A stretch of 20,550 bases of DNA. Source: a virus. Shown here in pieces: positions 12,521-18,808 of the stretch. The stretch is from positions 1 through 20,550 of the IMG/VR virus record IMGVR_UViG_3300042868_001908; one strand, given 5' to 3'. The stretch's first letter is position 1; the number at the start of each line of letters is the position of its first letter. A model generated the notes under the pieces. The model was given only the letters and a program-made list of their open reading frames with translations, did not search any database and had not been told where the DNA came from. The position numbers and the translations under genes were made by a program.

Positions 12521-13165
12521 ATGGCAAAAGACAAAAAAGGATTTATTTTGTACGCTGATCAAAAAGCAATTTTTGAACAACTACCTAATGAGAAAGCGGG
12601 TGAATTGATAAAGTTTATATTTTCATATGTAAATGATGAGAACCCAGAAACAGACGATTTAATTATTAAGTTAGGATTTACACCTATTCAACAACAATTA
12701 AAAAGGGACTTGGTAAAGTACGAAGAAACTAAAGAAAAACGAAGTGAAGCGGGCAAAGCTGGTGCTAACAAAAGATGGCAAACAATAGCAAACGATAGCA
12801 AACGCATAAATGATATAGCAAAAATAGCTGATAATGTAAATGATAATGTTAAAGATAAAGAATATATAGATTTTCAAGCGTTGCTTGAGGTTATTAATTT
12901 TTCTTTTAGTAGAAAGTTTGAAATGATAAATGAAGTTACACAAAAGAAATTCAACAAGCTTTTAAAAGATGGATATAAAAAACAAAATATTCTATTTGCT
13001 ATAAAAAATTGTGCAAACGATACCTTTCATAAAGAAAATAATTATAAATATTGCACTCCTGATTATTTTGCAAGACCTAAAACAATTGATATGTACGGTA
13101 ATGATTTACCAATTGGTATTGTAGAAGAAAAAAACGCAAACAACACTTTCGCATGGGACAGATAG
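12521..13165 (+). CDS. Replisome organiser-like protein (DUF6291-type N-domain, Phg_2220-type C-domain)
   Basis: 214 residues in two domains. Residues 5-85 (KGFILYADQKAIFEQLPNEK, then LGFTPIQQQLKRDL, then KRSEAGKAGANKRW) match a DUF6291-type domain found in phage replication regions. Residues 118-192 (FQALLEVINFSFSRKFEMIN, then LLKDGYKKQNILFAI, then YKYCTPDYFARPKTIDMYG) match the conserved phage replication C-terminal domain (Phg_2220_C type) that recruits the helicase or loader. Between them, residues 86-112 are a low-complexity Asn/Asp/Ile linker encoded by tandem DNA repeats. The gene overlaps the helicase gene by 13 bases. It likely opens the origin and loads the replicative helicase. Confidence 0.72.
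   Translation: MAKDKKGFILYADQKAIFEQLPNEKAGELIKFIFSYVNDENPETDDLIIKLGFTPIQQQLKRDLVKYEETKEKRSEAGKAGANKRWQTIANDSKRINDIAKIADNVNDNVKDKEYIDFQALLEVINFSFSRKFEMINEVTQKKFNKLLKDGYKKQNILFAIKNCANDTFHKENNYKYCTPDYFARPKTIDMYGNDLPIGIVEEKNANNTFAWDR
12778..12808 (+). repeat. Iteron-like tandem 10-base repeats inside the replication gene
   Basis: Three adjacent units GCAAACAATA (12778-12787), GCAAACGATA (12788-12797) and GCAAACGCATA (12798-12808); an imperfect fourth, GCAAAAATA, lies at 12818-12826. The 10-base period matches one DNA turn, as for initiator binding sites, and does not match the codon period. Confidence 0.7.
12830..12865 (+). repeat. AT-rich 12-base tandem repeats next to the iterons
   Basis: GATAATGTAAAT (12830-12841), GATAATGTTAAA (12842-12853) and a weaker GATAAAGAATAT (12854-12865). 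Being AT-rich and directly beside the iterons, they look like a DNA-unwinding element. Confidence 0.6.
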
Positions 13166-14208
13166 ACGGATTTAAAATAACTGAAACTTCAGATGTAATA
13201 GATAAAATCTTTAAACACCGAGATAATTACCACGTCAAAGGCAAGTATTTAGGATTTGAAGTAATGGATAAACACTATTCAATGAGTTTAGGTAATTGCA
13301 CGGATTGGACGGGTTTTCCTATGAGTGGTAAAACGCAAGTATTAATGGAGTGTTTAATGAATACTTCTAAATTTTACGGTTGGAAACATTTAGTTTATTT
13401 TCCCGATGTAGGTAACAACGTTGAAATATTAGCCGATTTATTACACAAAAAAACGGGTAAAAGTTTTGACCCGAAAGCACATAACACAATAACGGACGCT
13501 GAAATTACCCGTGAAATGGACTGGGTGCTAAATCATTTTAAAATATTAACACGAAAAGACACAAAAGGAAAAATAACACCCGTTGACTTTTGGAAAATGG
13601 CGGTTGAATTAAAGTACGAAGAAGGACTTCATACGGCTTCAATTGATAGTTGGAAGGACTTAAATCACGAATACGAAAAATACGGTGGTTACGCACAATA
13701 TTTAGAATACGTTTTGCCTTTGAGAAATTATTTAGCTGAAGAAAACAATCTACATTTTCATACAATAATACACCCTAAGCTAACTGAAAAGGAAAATGGT
13801 AAAAGAAACGCACCTACGCCGCATGATTTAAAAGGTGGTAGTGAATGGTTTAATTCAGGCAAGTGCATGATAACAGTACACCGTGAAAACCCGAGTACAA
13901 ACGAAGTACAAATTTATTTCAATAAGATTAAGCCACGATCGATAGGCGAAGTAGGAGAAATATTACTACGTTTTGATAAAAGTAAATTTGTGTATTACGT
14001 TGATGAATGGCAAGGTAACCAAAGTTTCAATAAGTACGCACAAGAAAAACACGAATCAAATAGTTTTCCTGTTAAACAATCTGTATTAAAGCCTGATATT
14101 GTAAACGGAAAAGAATTACTTTCGTTTAGCGAACGAATGAAGCAAGGCGCATTTGAAGAATTAAAACCAATTGAAAACAAGAATGGCGAAATGACTATGC
14201 CTTTTTAA
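13153..14208 (+). CDS. DnaB/RecA-fold replicative helicase
   Basis: 351 residues. Walker A at 54-61 (GFPMSGKT) after a short N-terminal segment; a Walker B-like strand at 159-166 (LHTASIDS) with Asp165; then HTIIHPKL (203-210) and DLKGGSEWF (225-233), which correspond to the DnaB/Twinkle motif region H3/H4 (HP-K...DLKGS). Its length suits a stand-alone DnaB C-terminal helicase core without the N-terminal collar domain. It overlaps the organiser gene by 13 bases, so the pair is co-translated, in keeping with organiser-helicase loading. A RecA-like ATPase with another role is the alternative. Confidence 0.78.
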   Translation: MGQIDGFKITETSDVIDKIFKHRDNYHVKGKYLGFEVMDKHYSMSLGNCTDWTGFPMSGKTQVLMECLMNTSKFYGWKHLVYFPDVGNNVEILADLLHKKTGKSFDPKAHNTITDAEITREMDWVLNHFKILTRKDTKGKITPVDFWKMAVELKYEEGLHTASIDSWKDLNHEYEKYGGYAQYLEYVLPLRNYLAEENNLHFHTIIHPKLTEKENGKRNAPTPHDLKGGSEWFNSGKCMITVHRENPSTNEVQIYFNKIKPRSIGEVGEILLRFDKSKFVYYVDEWQGNQSFNKYAQEKHESNSFPVKQSVLKPDIVNGKELLSFSERMKQGAFEELKPIENKNGEMTMPF

Positions 14209-14218
14209 ATTAAGAAAT

Positions 14219-14506
14219 ATGTTAGAAATGATAAAACGTAAAGCTGGTTTAAACGTAGTTTACTGGAAAATAAACAATACTCTGGAAGAAATAAAGCAAA
14301 AAAGACCTGACCGTAAAGACCTAATTGAATCAATGGAAAAGAGTTTAACTCAAGTAGGCGAAGCGGTGCAATATTTAAACCACGTAGATAAAATGCTGAT
14401 GGCTACGAATAGACGAAACCACGAATTAGAACTTGAAAACATAATGCTAAAACAAGAGAATAAAAGCTTAAAAATAAATGTAGAAAAATTAATTGAAGGA
14501 ATATGA
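14219..14506 (+). CDS. Coiled-coil protein of the replication region, unknown
   Basis: 95 residues, helical, with the C-terminal half a long heptad coiled coil (HELELENIMLKQENKSLKIN). No enzyme motif. It is co-oriented with the helicase (10 bases after it), and its stop codon forms the ATGA junction at which the HNH gene is inserted. A helicase accessory or structural role is conceivable, from position only. Confidence 0.6.
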   Translation: MLEMIKRKAGLNVVYWKINNTLEEIKQKRPDRKDLIESMEKSLTQVGEAVQYLNHVDKMLMATNRRNHELELENIMLKQENKSLKINVEKLIEGI

Positions 14507-14509
14507 CAA
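14500..14509 (+). repeat. Direct repeat AATATGACAA, left edge of the HNH insertion
   Basis: Identical to 14955-14964. It includes the stop of the coiled-coil gene and the start of the HNH gene. Confidence 0.75.
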
Positions 14510-14961
14510 GAGAAGAAAAATGCAAATTAGCAATAGAAAGAGGATTTACTTATAATCCTGAAACTGGAGATATTTTATATAATAATGTTAAAAAATATAT
14601 CTATACTTGTTTTAACGGTTATATTATATTACATATTTATTTTAATAAAAAATTATTTATTTTAAAGGGTCATCAATTTTCTTGGTATTGGGTTAATAGA
14701 GAATGTGTTAATGAATTAGACCATATCAATGGTATTAGAGATGACAATAGAATTTGCAACTTAAGAAGTGTAAATAGACAACAAAATAATTGGAATAGAG
14801 CAAGGTCAAAAGGATTTTATAAAACATCTTATAAGAATTCAATATATTATATAGCTCAAATTAGATTAAATAATAAAACTATTCATATAGGTTGTTTTGA
14901 TACTGAAGAAAAAGCACGTAACGCATATTTAGAAGCAAAACAAAAATACCACGTAATATGA
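14503..14961 (+). CDS. HNH homing endonuclease with AP2 DNA-binding domain
   Basis: 152 residues. An HNH core is seen at 57-98: the helix HQFSWYWVN, then ELDHINGIRDDNRICNLRSV with His74, Asn76, Asn82 and Asn86, then NRQQNNWN. An AP2-like domain follows at 104-150 (GFYKTSYKNSIYYIAQI, then TIHIGCFDTEEKARNAY), the usual fusion in free-standing phage homing enzymes. Base composition is more AT-rich than its neighbours (frequent TAT, AAT, ATA codons). The ORF fits precisely into an ATGA junction between the coiled-coil and ninG genes and is bounded by a 10-base direct repeat. It would cut DNA of related phages lacking the insertion. Confidence 0.85.
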   Translation: MTREEKCKLAIERGFTYNPETGDILYNNVKKYIYTCFNGYIILHIYFNKKLFILKGHQFSWYWVNRECVNELDHINGIRDDNRICNLRSVNRQQNNWNRARSKGFYKTSYKNSIYYIAQIRLNNKTIHIGCFDTEEKARNAYLEAKQKYHVI

Positions 14962-14964
14962 CAA
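14955..14964 (+). repeat. Direct repeat AATATGACAA, right edge of the HNH insertion
   Basis: Identical to 14500-14509. It includes the stop of the HNH gene and the start of ninG. Confidence 0.75.
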
Positions 14965-15491
14965 AAACACGAAAATGTCGTTATTGTAAAAAACAATTCC
15001 AACCAATTACAACGCTACAAAAGAACTGTTTTGAGCCTAATTGCGTAGCTGAATGGATAAATGATGTAAAACAAAAGAACTGGCAAAAGAAAAAAGCGAA
15101 GTTAAAAGCCGATTTAATGACCGTTCAGGACTACATAAAATTAGCGCAGCAAGTATTTAATAAATATATCAACCTACGAGATAAAGGATTGCCTTGTATA
15201 AGCTGCGACAAGCCAATTACAGGACGCGTAAACGCTTCGCATTACTTTAACGCTAATAACCATTGGAACGTTCGTTTTAATGAATTTAACGTACATTCAT
15301 CTTGCATTACGTGCAACCAGTATTTAAGTGGTAATTTAATCGAATATAGAAGTAGATTAATTAACAAGATAGGAATTGAACAATTAACACTTTTAGAGCT
15401 GGAAGCTAATAAAACACGGAAGTTTACAATAGACGAATTAAAGCAAATAATTAACAAGTATAAATTAAAGATTAAACAATATGGAAATTAA
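14958..15491 (+). CDS. ninG: NinG (Rap)-like recombination protein
   Basis: 177 residues. It has an N-terminal zinc-like Cys set (CRYC at 7-10, then Cys24 and Cys29), a Lys-rich linker, a helical segment (VQDYIKLAQQVFNKYINLRD), then a second set with CISC at 80-83, ASHYFN (His95) and CITC at 116-119. This order is the lambda NinG/Rap layout, a protein that promotes phage recombination by nicking or resolving branched DNA in the RecBCD-related pathway. The HNH-like His with CxxC pairs indicates a metal-dependent nuclease. The gene sits just before the ERF-exonuclease operon, which fits. Confidence 0.82.
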   Translation: MTKTRKCRYCKKQFQPITTLQKNCFEPNCVAEWINDVKQKNWQKKKAKLKADLMTVQDYIKLAQQVFNKYINLRDKGLPCISCDKPITGRVNASHYFNANNHWNVRFNEFNVHSSCITCNQYLSGNLIEYRSRLINKIGIEQLTLLELEANKTRKFTIDELKQIINKYKLKIKQYGN

Positions 15492-15663
15492 ATTAAAATG
15501 GATTTACCCAACTAAGGTAAAAAACAAGTATGGTTACGTTTATAATTATTTTTACGTTCGTAGGAATAGGCAGTATCTTTATTCAAGTCAAAGGTTAGAA
15601 GATGCGCAAGACTTTGTAATTCGATATGCTGAAAAGAATAACATTAAAAACATTTACAAATGA
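15481..15663 (+). CDS. 60-residue small basic protein, unknown
   Basis: Overlaps ninG by 11 bases and the next gene by 4. Rich in Tyr, Lys and Arg; three short strands (LKWIYPTK, YGYVYNYFYVR, RQYLYSSQ) precede a helix (LEDAQDFVIRYAEKNN). That strand-strand-strand-helix order resembles AP2/integrase-Arm type DNA-binding folds, so DNA binding is possible. Resemblance is by pattern only. Confidence 0.55.
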   Translation: MEIKLKWIYPTKVKNKYGYVYNYFYVRRNRQYLYSSQRLEDAQDFVIRYAEKNNIKNIYK

Positions 15664-16019
15664 TTACGGGATTTGAAGAACACACCAGCGAATTAACAGC
15701 TGAAGAAATGGAAATACTAAATATAGTAATTCACGGATTTAGACAGTACAAGAAAAACAATCCGATTAAGAGCGAATTAATAGTAACACGAATGAATCAG
15801 TATCTACAATTACACGGATACAAAATTAAAATGACTGGTCCGCGTTTACGCAAAATGGTTAATTACATACGTTCAAATGGCTTAATTCCTTTAATAGCTA
15901 ACTCACAGGGATATTTTACAAGCGATTGTAAGCAAACTATACTTGAACAAATAACAAGCCTTCAGGAACGCGCAAATTCAATTGAACGCTGCGCACAAGG
16001 ATTAAAGAAATTTTTGTAG
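15660..16019 (+). CDS. Winged-helix-like protein of Bacteroidota phage replication regions
   Basis: 119 residues: an acidic N-terminus, then helices with a turn (PIKSELIVTRMNQYLQLHG, then KMTGPRLRKMVNYIRSNGLI), a wing-like strand pair (LIANSQGYFTSD), and a C-terminal helix with RANSIERCAQGLKKFL. The order helix-helix-helix-wing fits a winged-helix DNA-binding protein. I recognise the family as common in Bacteroidota phages; its partner and target are unknown to me. Last gene before the promoter of the recombination operon. Confidence 0.6.
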   Translation: MITGFEEHTSELTAEEMEILNIVIHGFRQYKKNNPIKSELIVTRMNQYLQLHGYKIKMTGPRLRKMVNYIRSNGLIPLIANSQGYFTSDCKQTILEQITSLQERANSIERCAQGLKKFL

Positions 16020-16035
16020 TTTTTTTTAAAAGCTA

Positions 16036-16065
16036 TTGTTATATTAAAAATTAATATTATATTTG
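16036..16065 (+). promoter_or_regulatory. Strong Bacteroidota-type promoter of the recombination operon
   Basis: TTG (16036-16038), a 19-base spacer and TATATTTG (16058-16065). The start codon follows 21 bases later behind AATTAAACAAAG. Same architecture as 10615-10644 and 17962-17991. Confidence 0.82.
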
Positions 16066-16086
16066 TAGAAAATTAAACAAAGTTAT

Positions 16087-16611
16087 ATGAAACATTTATT
16101 AAAAAGTCTGGCAGCGTTCCAACAAGAAGTAAAAGTAATTCACAAAGAAACACAAGGATATGGTTACTCATATTCGGATTTACCAAAAATATTTAGCGAA
16201 GTAAATCCATTACTACAAAAACACGGATTAGGATTCACACAACTAATTAACTCACAAGACGGATTAAACTATCTTAAAACGATTTTATTTCACGTTGAAA
16301 GCGGCGAAATGATTGATTCAAATACTTTAATTCCATACGTACAATTAAAAGGCATGAATGATTTTCAAAGTTTCGGTTCTGGAGTTACGTATTTTCGTAG
16401 GTACTGTTTAAGTTCAATTTTAGGATTAGTTACTGACAAAGACACGGATGCTTCAGGAGAACAAGTTAAAACAAAGAAAAAGCCTAAAATTGACAATGAT
16501 AGACTTGAAAAAGCAATTGCAGCCGTTAAAAGTGGTAAATATGAATTAGCTGATATACCGTTAAACTTTGATTTAACTGATGAACAAATAGAAATGCTTG
16601 GGAAAATATGA
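16087..16611 (+). CDS. ERF-family single-strand annealing protein
   Basis: 174 residues. An N-terminal helix (LKSLAAFQQEVKVIHKETQG), then YSYSDLPKIFSEVNPLLQKH, the strand pair around YLKTILFHVESGEMIDS, and the signature QSFGSGVTYFRRYCLSSILGL, then DTDASG: this is the ERF superfamily order (SxGSAxTYxRRYxLxxxLG). ERF proteins anneal complementary single strands during phage recombination. A lysine-rich C-terminal extension and helix follow (KIDNDRLEKAI). Its 4-base ATGA overlap with the exonuclease gene confirms the pair. Expressed from the promoter at 16036-16065. Confidence 0.88.
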   Translation: MKHLLKSLAAFQQEVKVIHKETQGYGYSYSDLPKIFSEVNPLLQKHGLGFTQLINSQDGLNYLKTILFHVESGEMIDSNTLIPYVQLKGMNDFQSFGSGVTYFRRYCLSSILGLVTDKDTDASGEQVKTKKKPKIDNDRLEKAIAAVKSGKYELADIPLNFDLTDEQIEMLGKI

Positions 16612-17282
16612 AAGTACGTTGTTCACAAATCGGAAAAATAATGACGAACCCCCGCACAAAGGGGGAACGTCTTTCTCAAACTACTAAAAGCTATATTTTA
16701 GAATTAGCAATACAAGAAAAATACGGAATACACAAAGAGTTCTGGAGTAGATACACGGACAAAGGAAACGAAGTAGAACCCGAAGCGATTAAATTAACTG
16801 AAAGTGTTTTAGACGTAGGCTTTATTTACAAGAATGAAGAACAATTTTATAATGAATGGGTAACAGGAAAGCCCGATGTAAACACGGACGTACTGATTGA
16901 TGTTAAAAGTTCTTGGGATGCGTTTACGTTTTTTGACAAGGTAATAGAAAACGAACTAAACAACAAAGATTATTACTATCAACTTCAGGGTTATATGTGG
17001 CTAACGGACAAACAAGAGGCTTTGTTATGCTATTGTTTAATCGATACACCTTTACAAATTGTTGATGATGAAGTTAGAAGAGAACACTGGAAACAAAATG
17101 TAATAGGAGAAAGCGACGATATAAGAGCCTTTGTAGAAGATAAACACACTTTCATGCACATACCTAAGGAAAAGCGCGTTAAAACGCACGTAGTAAAGCG
17201 AGACGATGAAGTAATCGAAGCTATTAAAACACGAATTGAAGAATGTAGAGAATATTATAACAACTTAATTCAATTAATATGA
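16608..17282 (+). CDS. PD-(D/E)XK exonuclease (YqaJ/lambda Exo-like) partner of ERF
   Basis: 224 residues. Candidate active site: a KGNEVEPEA helix (52-60), GKPD with Asp90, DVKSSW with Asp98 and Lys100, and YQLQGYMWL with Gln127 and Tyr129 in the helix after the core. This is the PD-(D/E)XK arrangement of lambda-type exonucleases and YqaJ domains. With the annealing protein it would form a two-component recombinase (exonuclease plus annealase). It is coupled to both neighbours by ATGA overlaps. Confidence 0.8.
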   Translation: MKVRCSQIGKIMTNPRTKGERLSQTTKSYILELAIQEKYGIHKEFWSRYTDKGNEVEPEAIKLTESVLDVGFIYKNEEQFYNEWVTGKPDVNTDVLIDVKSSWDAFTFFDKVIENELNNKDYYYQLQGYMWLTDKQEALLCYCLIDTPLQIVDDEVRREHWKQNVIGESDDIRAFVEDKHTFMHIPKEKRVKTHVVKRDDEVIEAIKTRIEECREYYNNLIQLI

Positions 17283-17440
17283 ACCCCGAAGTAAACCAAG
17301 AAATACAAGAATTAAAAAAAGAACTAAAAGAATTAAACCAATTAGTAAAAGCCTTATTAACGGTAACAGATGAAGGCGGTACTGTAAATGCTGATTCTTT
17401 AGTAATTAAAATGTTAAAAGTAAAAATAAATAAAAAGTAA
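17279..17440 (+). CDS. 53-residue helical protein, unknown
   Basis: ATGA-coupled to the exonuclease gene. A charged helix (QEIQELKKELKELNQLVKAL) suggests a short coiled coil, followed by a loop rich in Gly/Thr and a basic end. No family recognised. Location inside the recombination operon suggests a helper role, unproven. Confidence 0.55.
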   Translation: MNPEVNQEIQELKKELKELNQLVKALLTVTDEGGTVNADSLVIKMLKVKINKK

Positions 17441-17441
17441 A

Positions 17442-17687
17442 ATGGAACAAAAAAACTACGGTAGTCTATCTACCAACAAATTTAAAAAACAAGATTCACA
17501 CCCTGATTTTAAAGGTAGTATAACAATAAACGGAATTAAGTACGAATTAGCTGGTTGGAAAAAACAAGGCGACAACGGAGCTTATATAGGTTTACAAGCA
17601 CAATTACCAAGGGATAATCAAAACACCGTTAAACAGCCTCAAACACAGCCTAAAAACGATATTTCCGATTTCTTAAATGATTTCTAA
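17442..17687 (+). CDS. Small beta protein with SSB-like acidic tip
   Basis: 81 residues. The core (SHPDFKGSITINGIKYELAG, then WKKQGDNGAYIGLQA) has the strand pattern PDFKGxxxxxGxxYxLxxW found in small phage proteins of recombination regions. A Gln/Pro-rich linker (QPQTQPKND) precedes the C-terminus ISDFLNDF. An acidic-hydrophobic tip ending in Phe after a flexible linker is the hallmark of bacterial SSB proteins (DDDIPF), where it recruits repair partners. A single-stranded-DNA-binding role beside the ERF/exonuclease genes is therefore plausible. The OB fold is not proven. Overlaps the regulator gene by one base (TAATG). Confidence 0.6.
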   Translation: MEQKNYGSLSTNKFKKQDSHPDFKGSITINGIKYELAGWKKQGDNGAYIGLQAQLPRDNQNTVKQPQTQPKNDISDFLNDF

Positions 17688-17896
17688 TGAAAGCAAGTAA
17701 AATAATAGCAAATAGCGACGAGTTAACGCGTAAAATGTTACGGGAGTACTTACAAAAAAACGAACTATCATTAAATGCTTTTTGTTTGGATGCTAAATTG
17801 CACCAGTCAAATATTCACACGTTTTTAAACGGTAAGTCTTTAACAAGTAAAACTATTCAACGTTTAGCGAAATACCTAAACGAAAAAGGAATGTAA
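17687..17896 (+). CDS. Small helix-turn-helix protein (Cro/XRE-like)
   Basis: 69 residues. Residues 16-66 form a compact helix set with HTH at about 28-50 (LSLNAFCLDAKLHQSNIHTF, then LNGKSLTSKTIQRLAKYL): an S-x-x-x-F start, an SNI recognition turn and an FLNG turn, as in XRE/Cro proteins. The basic N-terminus is short. It ends the recombination operon and is followed by a terminator and the third promoter-leader unit, which it could control. Confidence 0.72.
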   Translation: MKASKIIANSDELTRKMLREYLQKNELSLNAFCLDAKLHQSNIHTFLNGKSLTSKTIQRLAKYLNEKGM

Positions 17897-17917
17897 CTAA
17901 GGCTCGGCAAAGTCAAA

Positions 17918-17953
17918 GGTGCGGAACGTAAAAAATTCCGCATTTTTTTTTTC
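17918..17953 (+). terminator. Rho-independent terminator after the regulator gene
   Basis: A perfect 7-bp stem TGCGGAA (17920-17926) / TTCCGCA (17936-17942), a 9-base A-rich loop and a run of T. Ends the ERF-to-regulator operon. Confidence 0.9.
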
Positions 17954-17961
17954 TAAAAGTA

Positions 17962-17991
17962 TTGTTTATTTAAAAAGTTATATTAATTTTG
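17962..17991 (+). promoter_or_regulatory. Strong Bacteroidota-type promoter, third copy
   Basis: TTG (17962-17964), a 19-base spacer and TAATTTTG (17984-17991). It starts about 10 bases after the terminator T-run; the first gene follows 23 bases after the -7 element behind AATTAAACAAAGCACT. Confidence 0.82.
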
Positions 17992-18014
17992 AAGAAATAA
18001 TTAAACAAAGCACT

Positions 18015-18218
18015 ATGAAAACACAAACTGAAGAATTTAAACAAGCTAAATTACTTGAAATGCAAAGAGATGATTTACGCGCTATGTTACAGGCAAAAAC
18101 ACGAACAGGTGGATTTGATAAAGCAAATAATGAATTATTGCAAAGGTTGGATAAATTGTTTTTTTTACACTGTACAAATAATGGTATAGAATTAAGTAAA
18201 TTTGGAAGGTTAAAATAA
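18015..18218 (+). CDS. 67-residue helical protein, unknown
   Basis: I chose the ATG at 18015; a longer frame from a GTG at 17919 would run back through terminator and promoter. A helical product (EEFKQAKLLEMQRDDLRAML, then FDKANNELLQRLDKLFFLH). No family recognised. It is the first gene of the third promoter's operon. Confidence 0.65.
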   Translation: MKTQTEEFKQAKLLEMQRDDLRAMLQAKTRTGGFDKANNELLQRLDKLFFLHCTNNGIELSKFGRLK

Positions 18219-18233
18219 TTAAAACAAAGCACT

Positions 18234-18581
18234 ATGAAAACACGTAATTGGAAAATTGAAGCGGTAGATTTTTACAACCGTAAAGGATATTTTGATATTA
18301 ACTTAGGTAGGTTTGGCTCAATGGAGTTTCAATTTGAAGTAGAATTTACAAGAGATGGAAACGAAGTAGAAGATTTACAAGTTTATATTACGAGATATGA
18401 TTTATACGACCACGAAGGTAGTTACGTAAAACACGGAATATTAAACAACCGTAATTCAAAACTAATTTGTGAAACATTAGAGGAATTAATTTACGAAGAT
18501 CCAACAGAGTTTGGTTTTGAGTACGAAGATGAAGCTGAAGAAATTTTACACTACCAAGAATTAATGCGCGACGATAGATAA
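18234..18581 (+). CDS. 115-residue acidic protein, unknown
   Basis: Preceded by the leader AATTAAAACAAAGCACT, an almost exact copy of that before 18015, and both coding regions begin MKT. Beta-rich first half (YFDINLGRFGSMEFQFEVEF, then LQVYITRYDLYD), very acidic C-terminus (DPTEFGFEYEDEAEEI). No motif recognised. Acidic small phage proteins can mimic DNA or bind host proteins, but nothing here proves it. Confidence 0.6.
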   Translation: MKTRNWKIEAVDFYNRKGYFDINLGRFGSMEFQFEVEFTRDGNEVEDLQVYITRYDLYDHEGSYVKHGILNNRNSKLICETLEELIYEDPTEFGFEYEDEAEEILHYQELMRDDR

Positions 18582-18595
18582 TTAAAAAAAAAGTA

Positions 18596-18603
18596 TAACT
18601 TTG
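18596..18603 (+). promoter_or_regulatory. -7 element TAACTTTG, no -33 box seen
   Basis: TAnnTTTG match followed by TAG. No TTG is found at 17-23 bases upstream. The predicted RNA start coincides with the GTG codon of the next gene, so the mRNA would be leaderless. Confidence 0.45.
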
Positions 18604-18607
18604 TAGT

Positions 18608-18808
18608 GTGAGATACATTCTACTACTACCGTTTTTGATAACCCTATTTATTTTAGATAGGGTTTTTCTTGTTTTGGTATATTGGAAAAGTGCGCATAAA
18701 TTTGAAAGGTGGGTATATAAAGACGAATTAATATTGGAATCAATGTTTCGTGTTACAATAGGTTTATTAAGTTTTTTAGTTATTCAGTTATTTATTTCGA
18801 TTTGGTAA
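18608..18808 (+). CDS. 66-residue membrane protein, GTG start, unknown
   Basis: The reading frame opens at GTG 18608 (MRYILLLPFLITLFILDRVF at its start), no ATG being available upstream. Two hydrophobic segments: the N-terminus to about residue 25, and residues 48-66 (TIGLLSFLVIQLFISIW); between them a charged loop (KSAHKFERWVYKDE). A terminator-like hairpin lies inside it (18640-18667). It overlaps the sigma-like gene by 7 bases. It may be a membrane protein, with the hairpin acting as an attenuator; alternatively the first 60 bases act only as RNA. Confidence 0.5.
   Translation: MRYILLLPFLITLFILDRVFLVLVYWKSAHKFERWVYKDELILESMFRVTIGLLSFLVIQLFISIW
18640..18668 (+). terminator. Terminator-like hairpin inside the 66-residue gene
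   Basis: Stem AACCCTAT (18640-18647) / ATAGGGTT (18657-18664) with a 9-base loop, then TTTTC. It begins about 32 bases after the predicted transcription start. Confidence 0.65.

Larger units (their letters stand above)
12778..12880. other. Candidate phage replication origin within the organiser gene
   Basis: Iteron-like repeats followed by AT-rich repeats sit exactly where the organiser's two domains are joined. This is the arrangement of phage lambda (ori inside gene O) and of lactococcal phages with organiser-embedded origins. Inferred from layout; no replication data. Confidence 0.5.

Noticed and set aside
14500-14964. Transposon or insertion sequence
   Set aside because: The direct repeats flank an HNH homing gene without a transposase or inverted terminal repeats, so intron-less homing fits better.
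17919-18014. Upstream extension of the 67-residue gene from a GTG at 17919
   Set aside because: It would be encoded by the terminator hairpin and the promoter at 17962-17991; the ATG at 18015 behind the repeated leader is a far better start.
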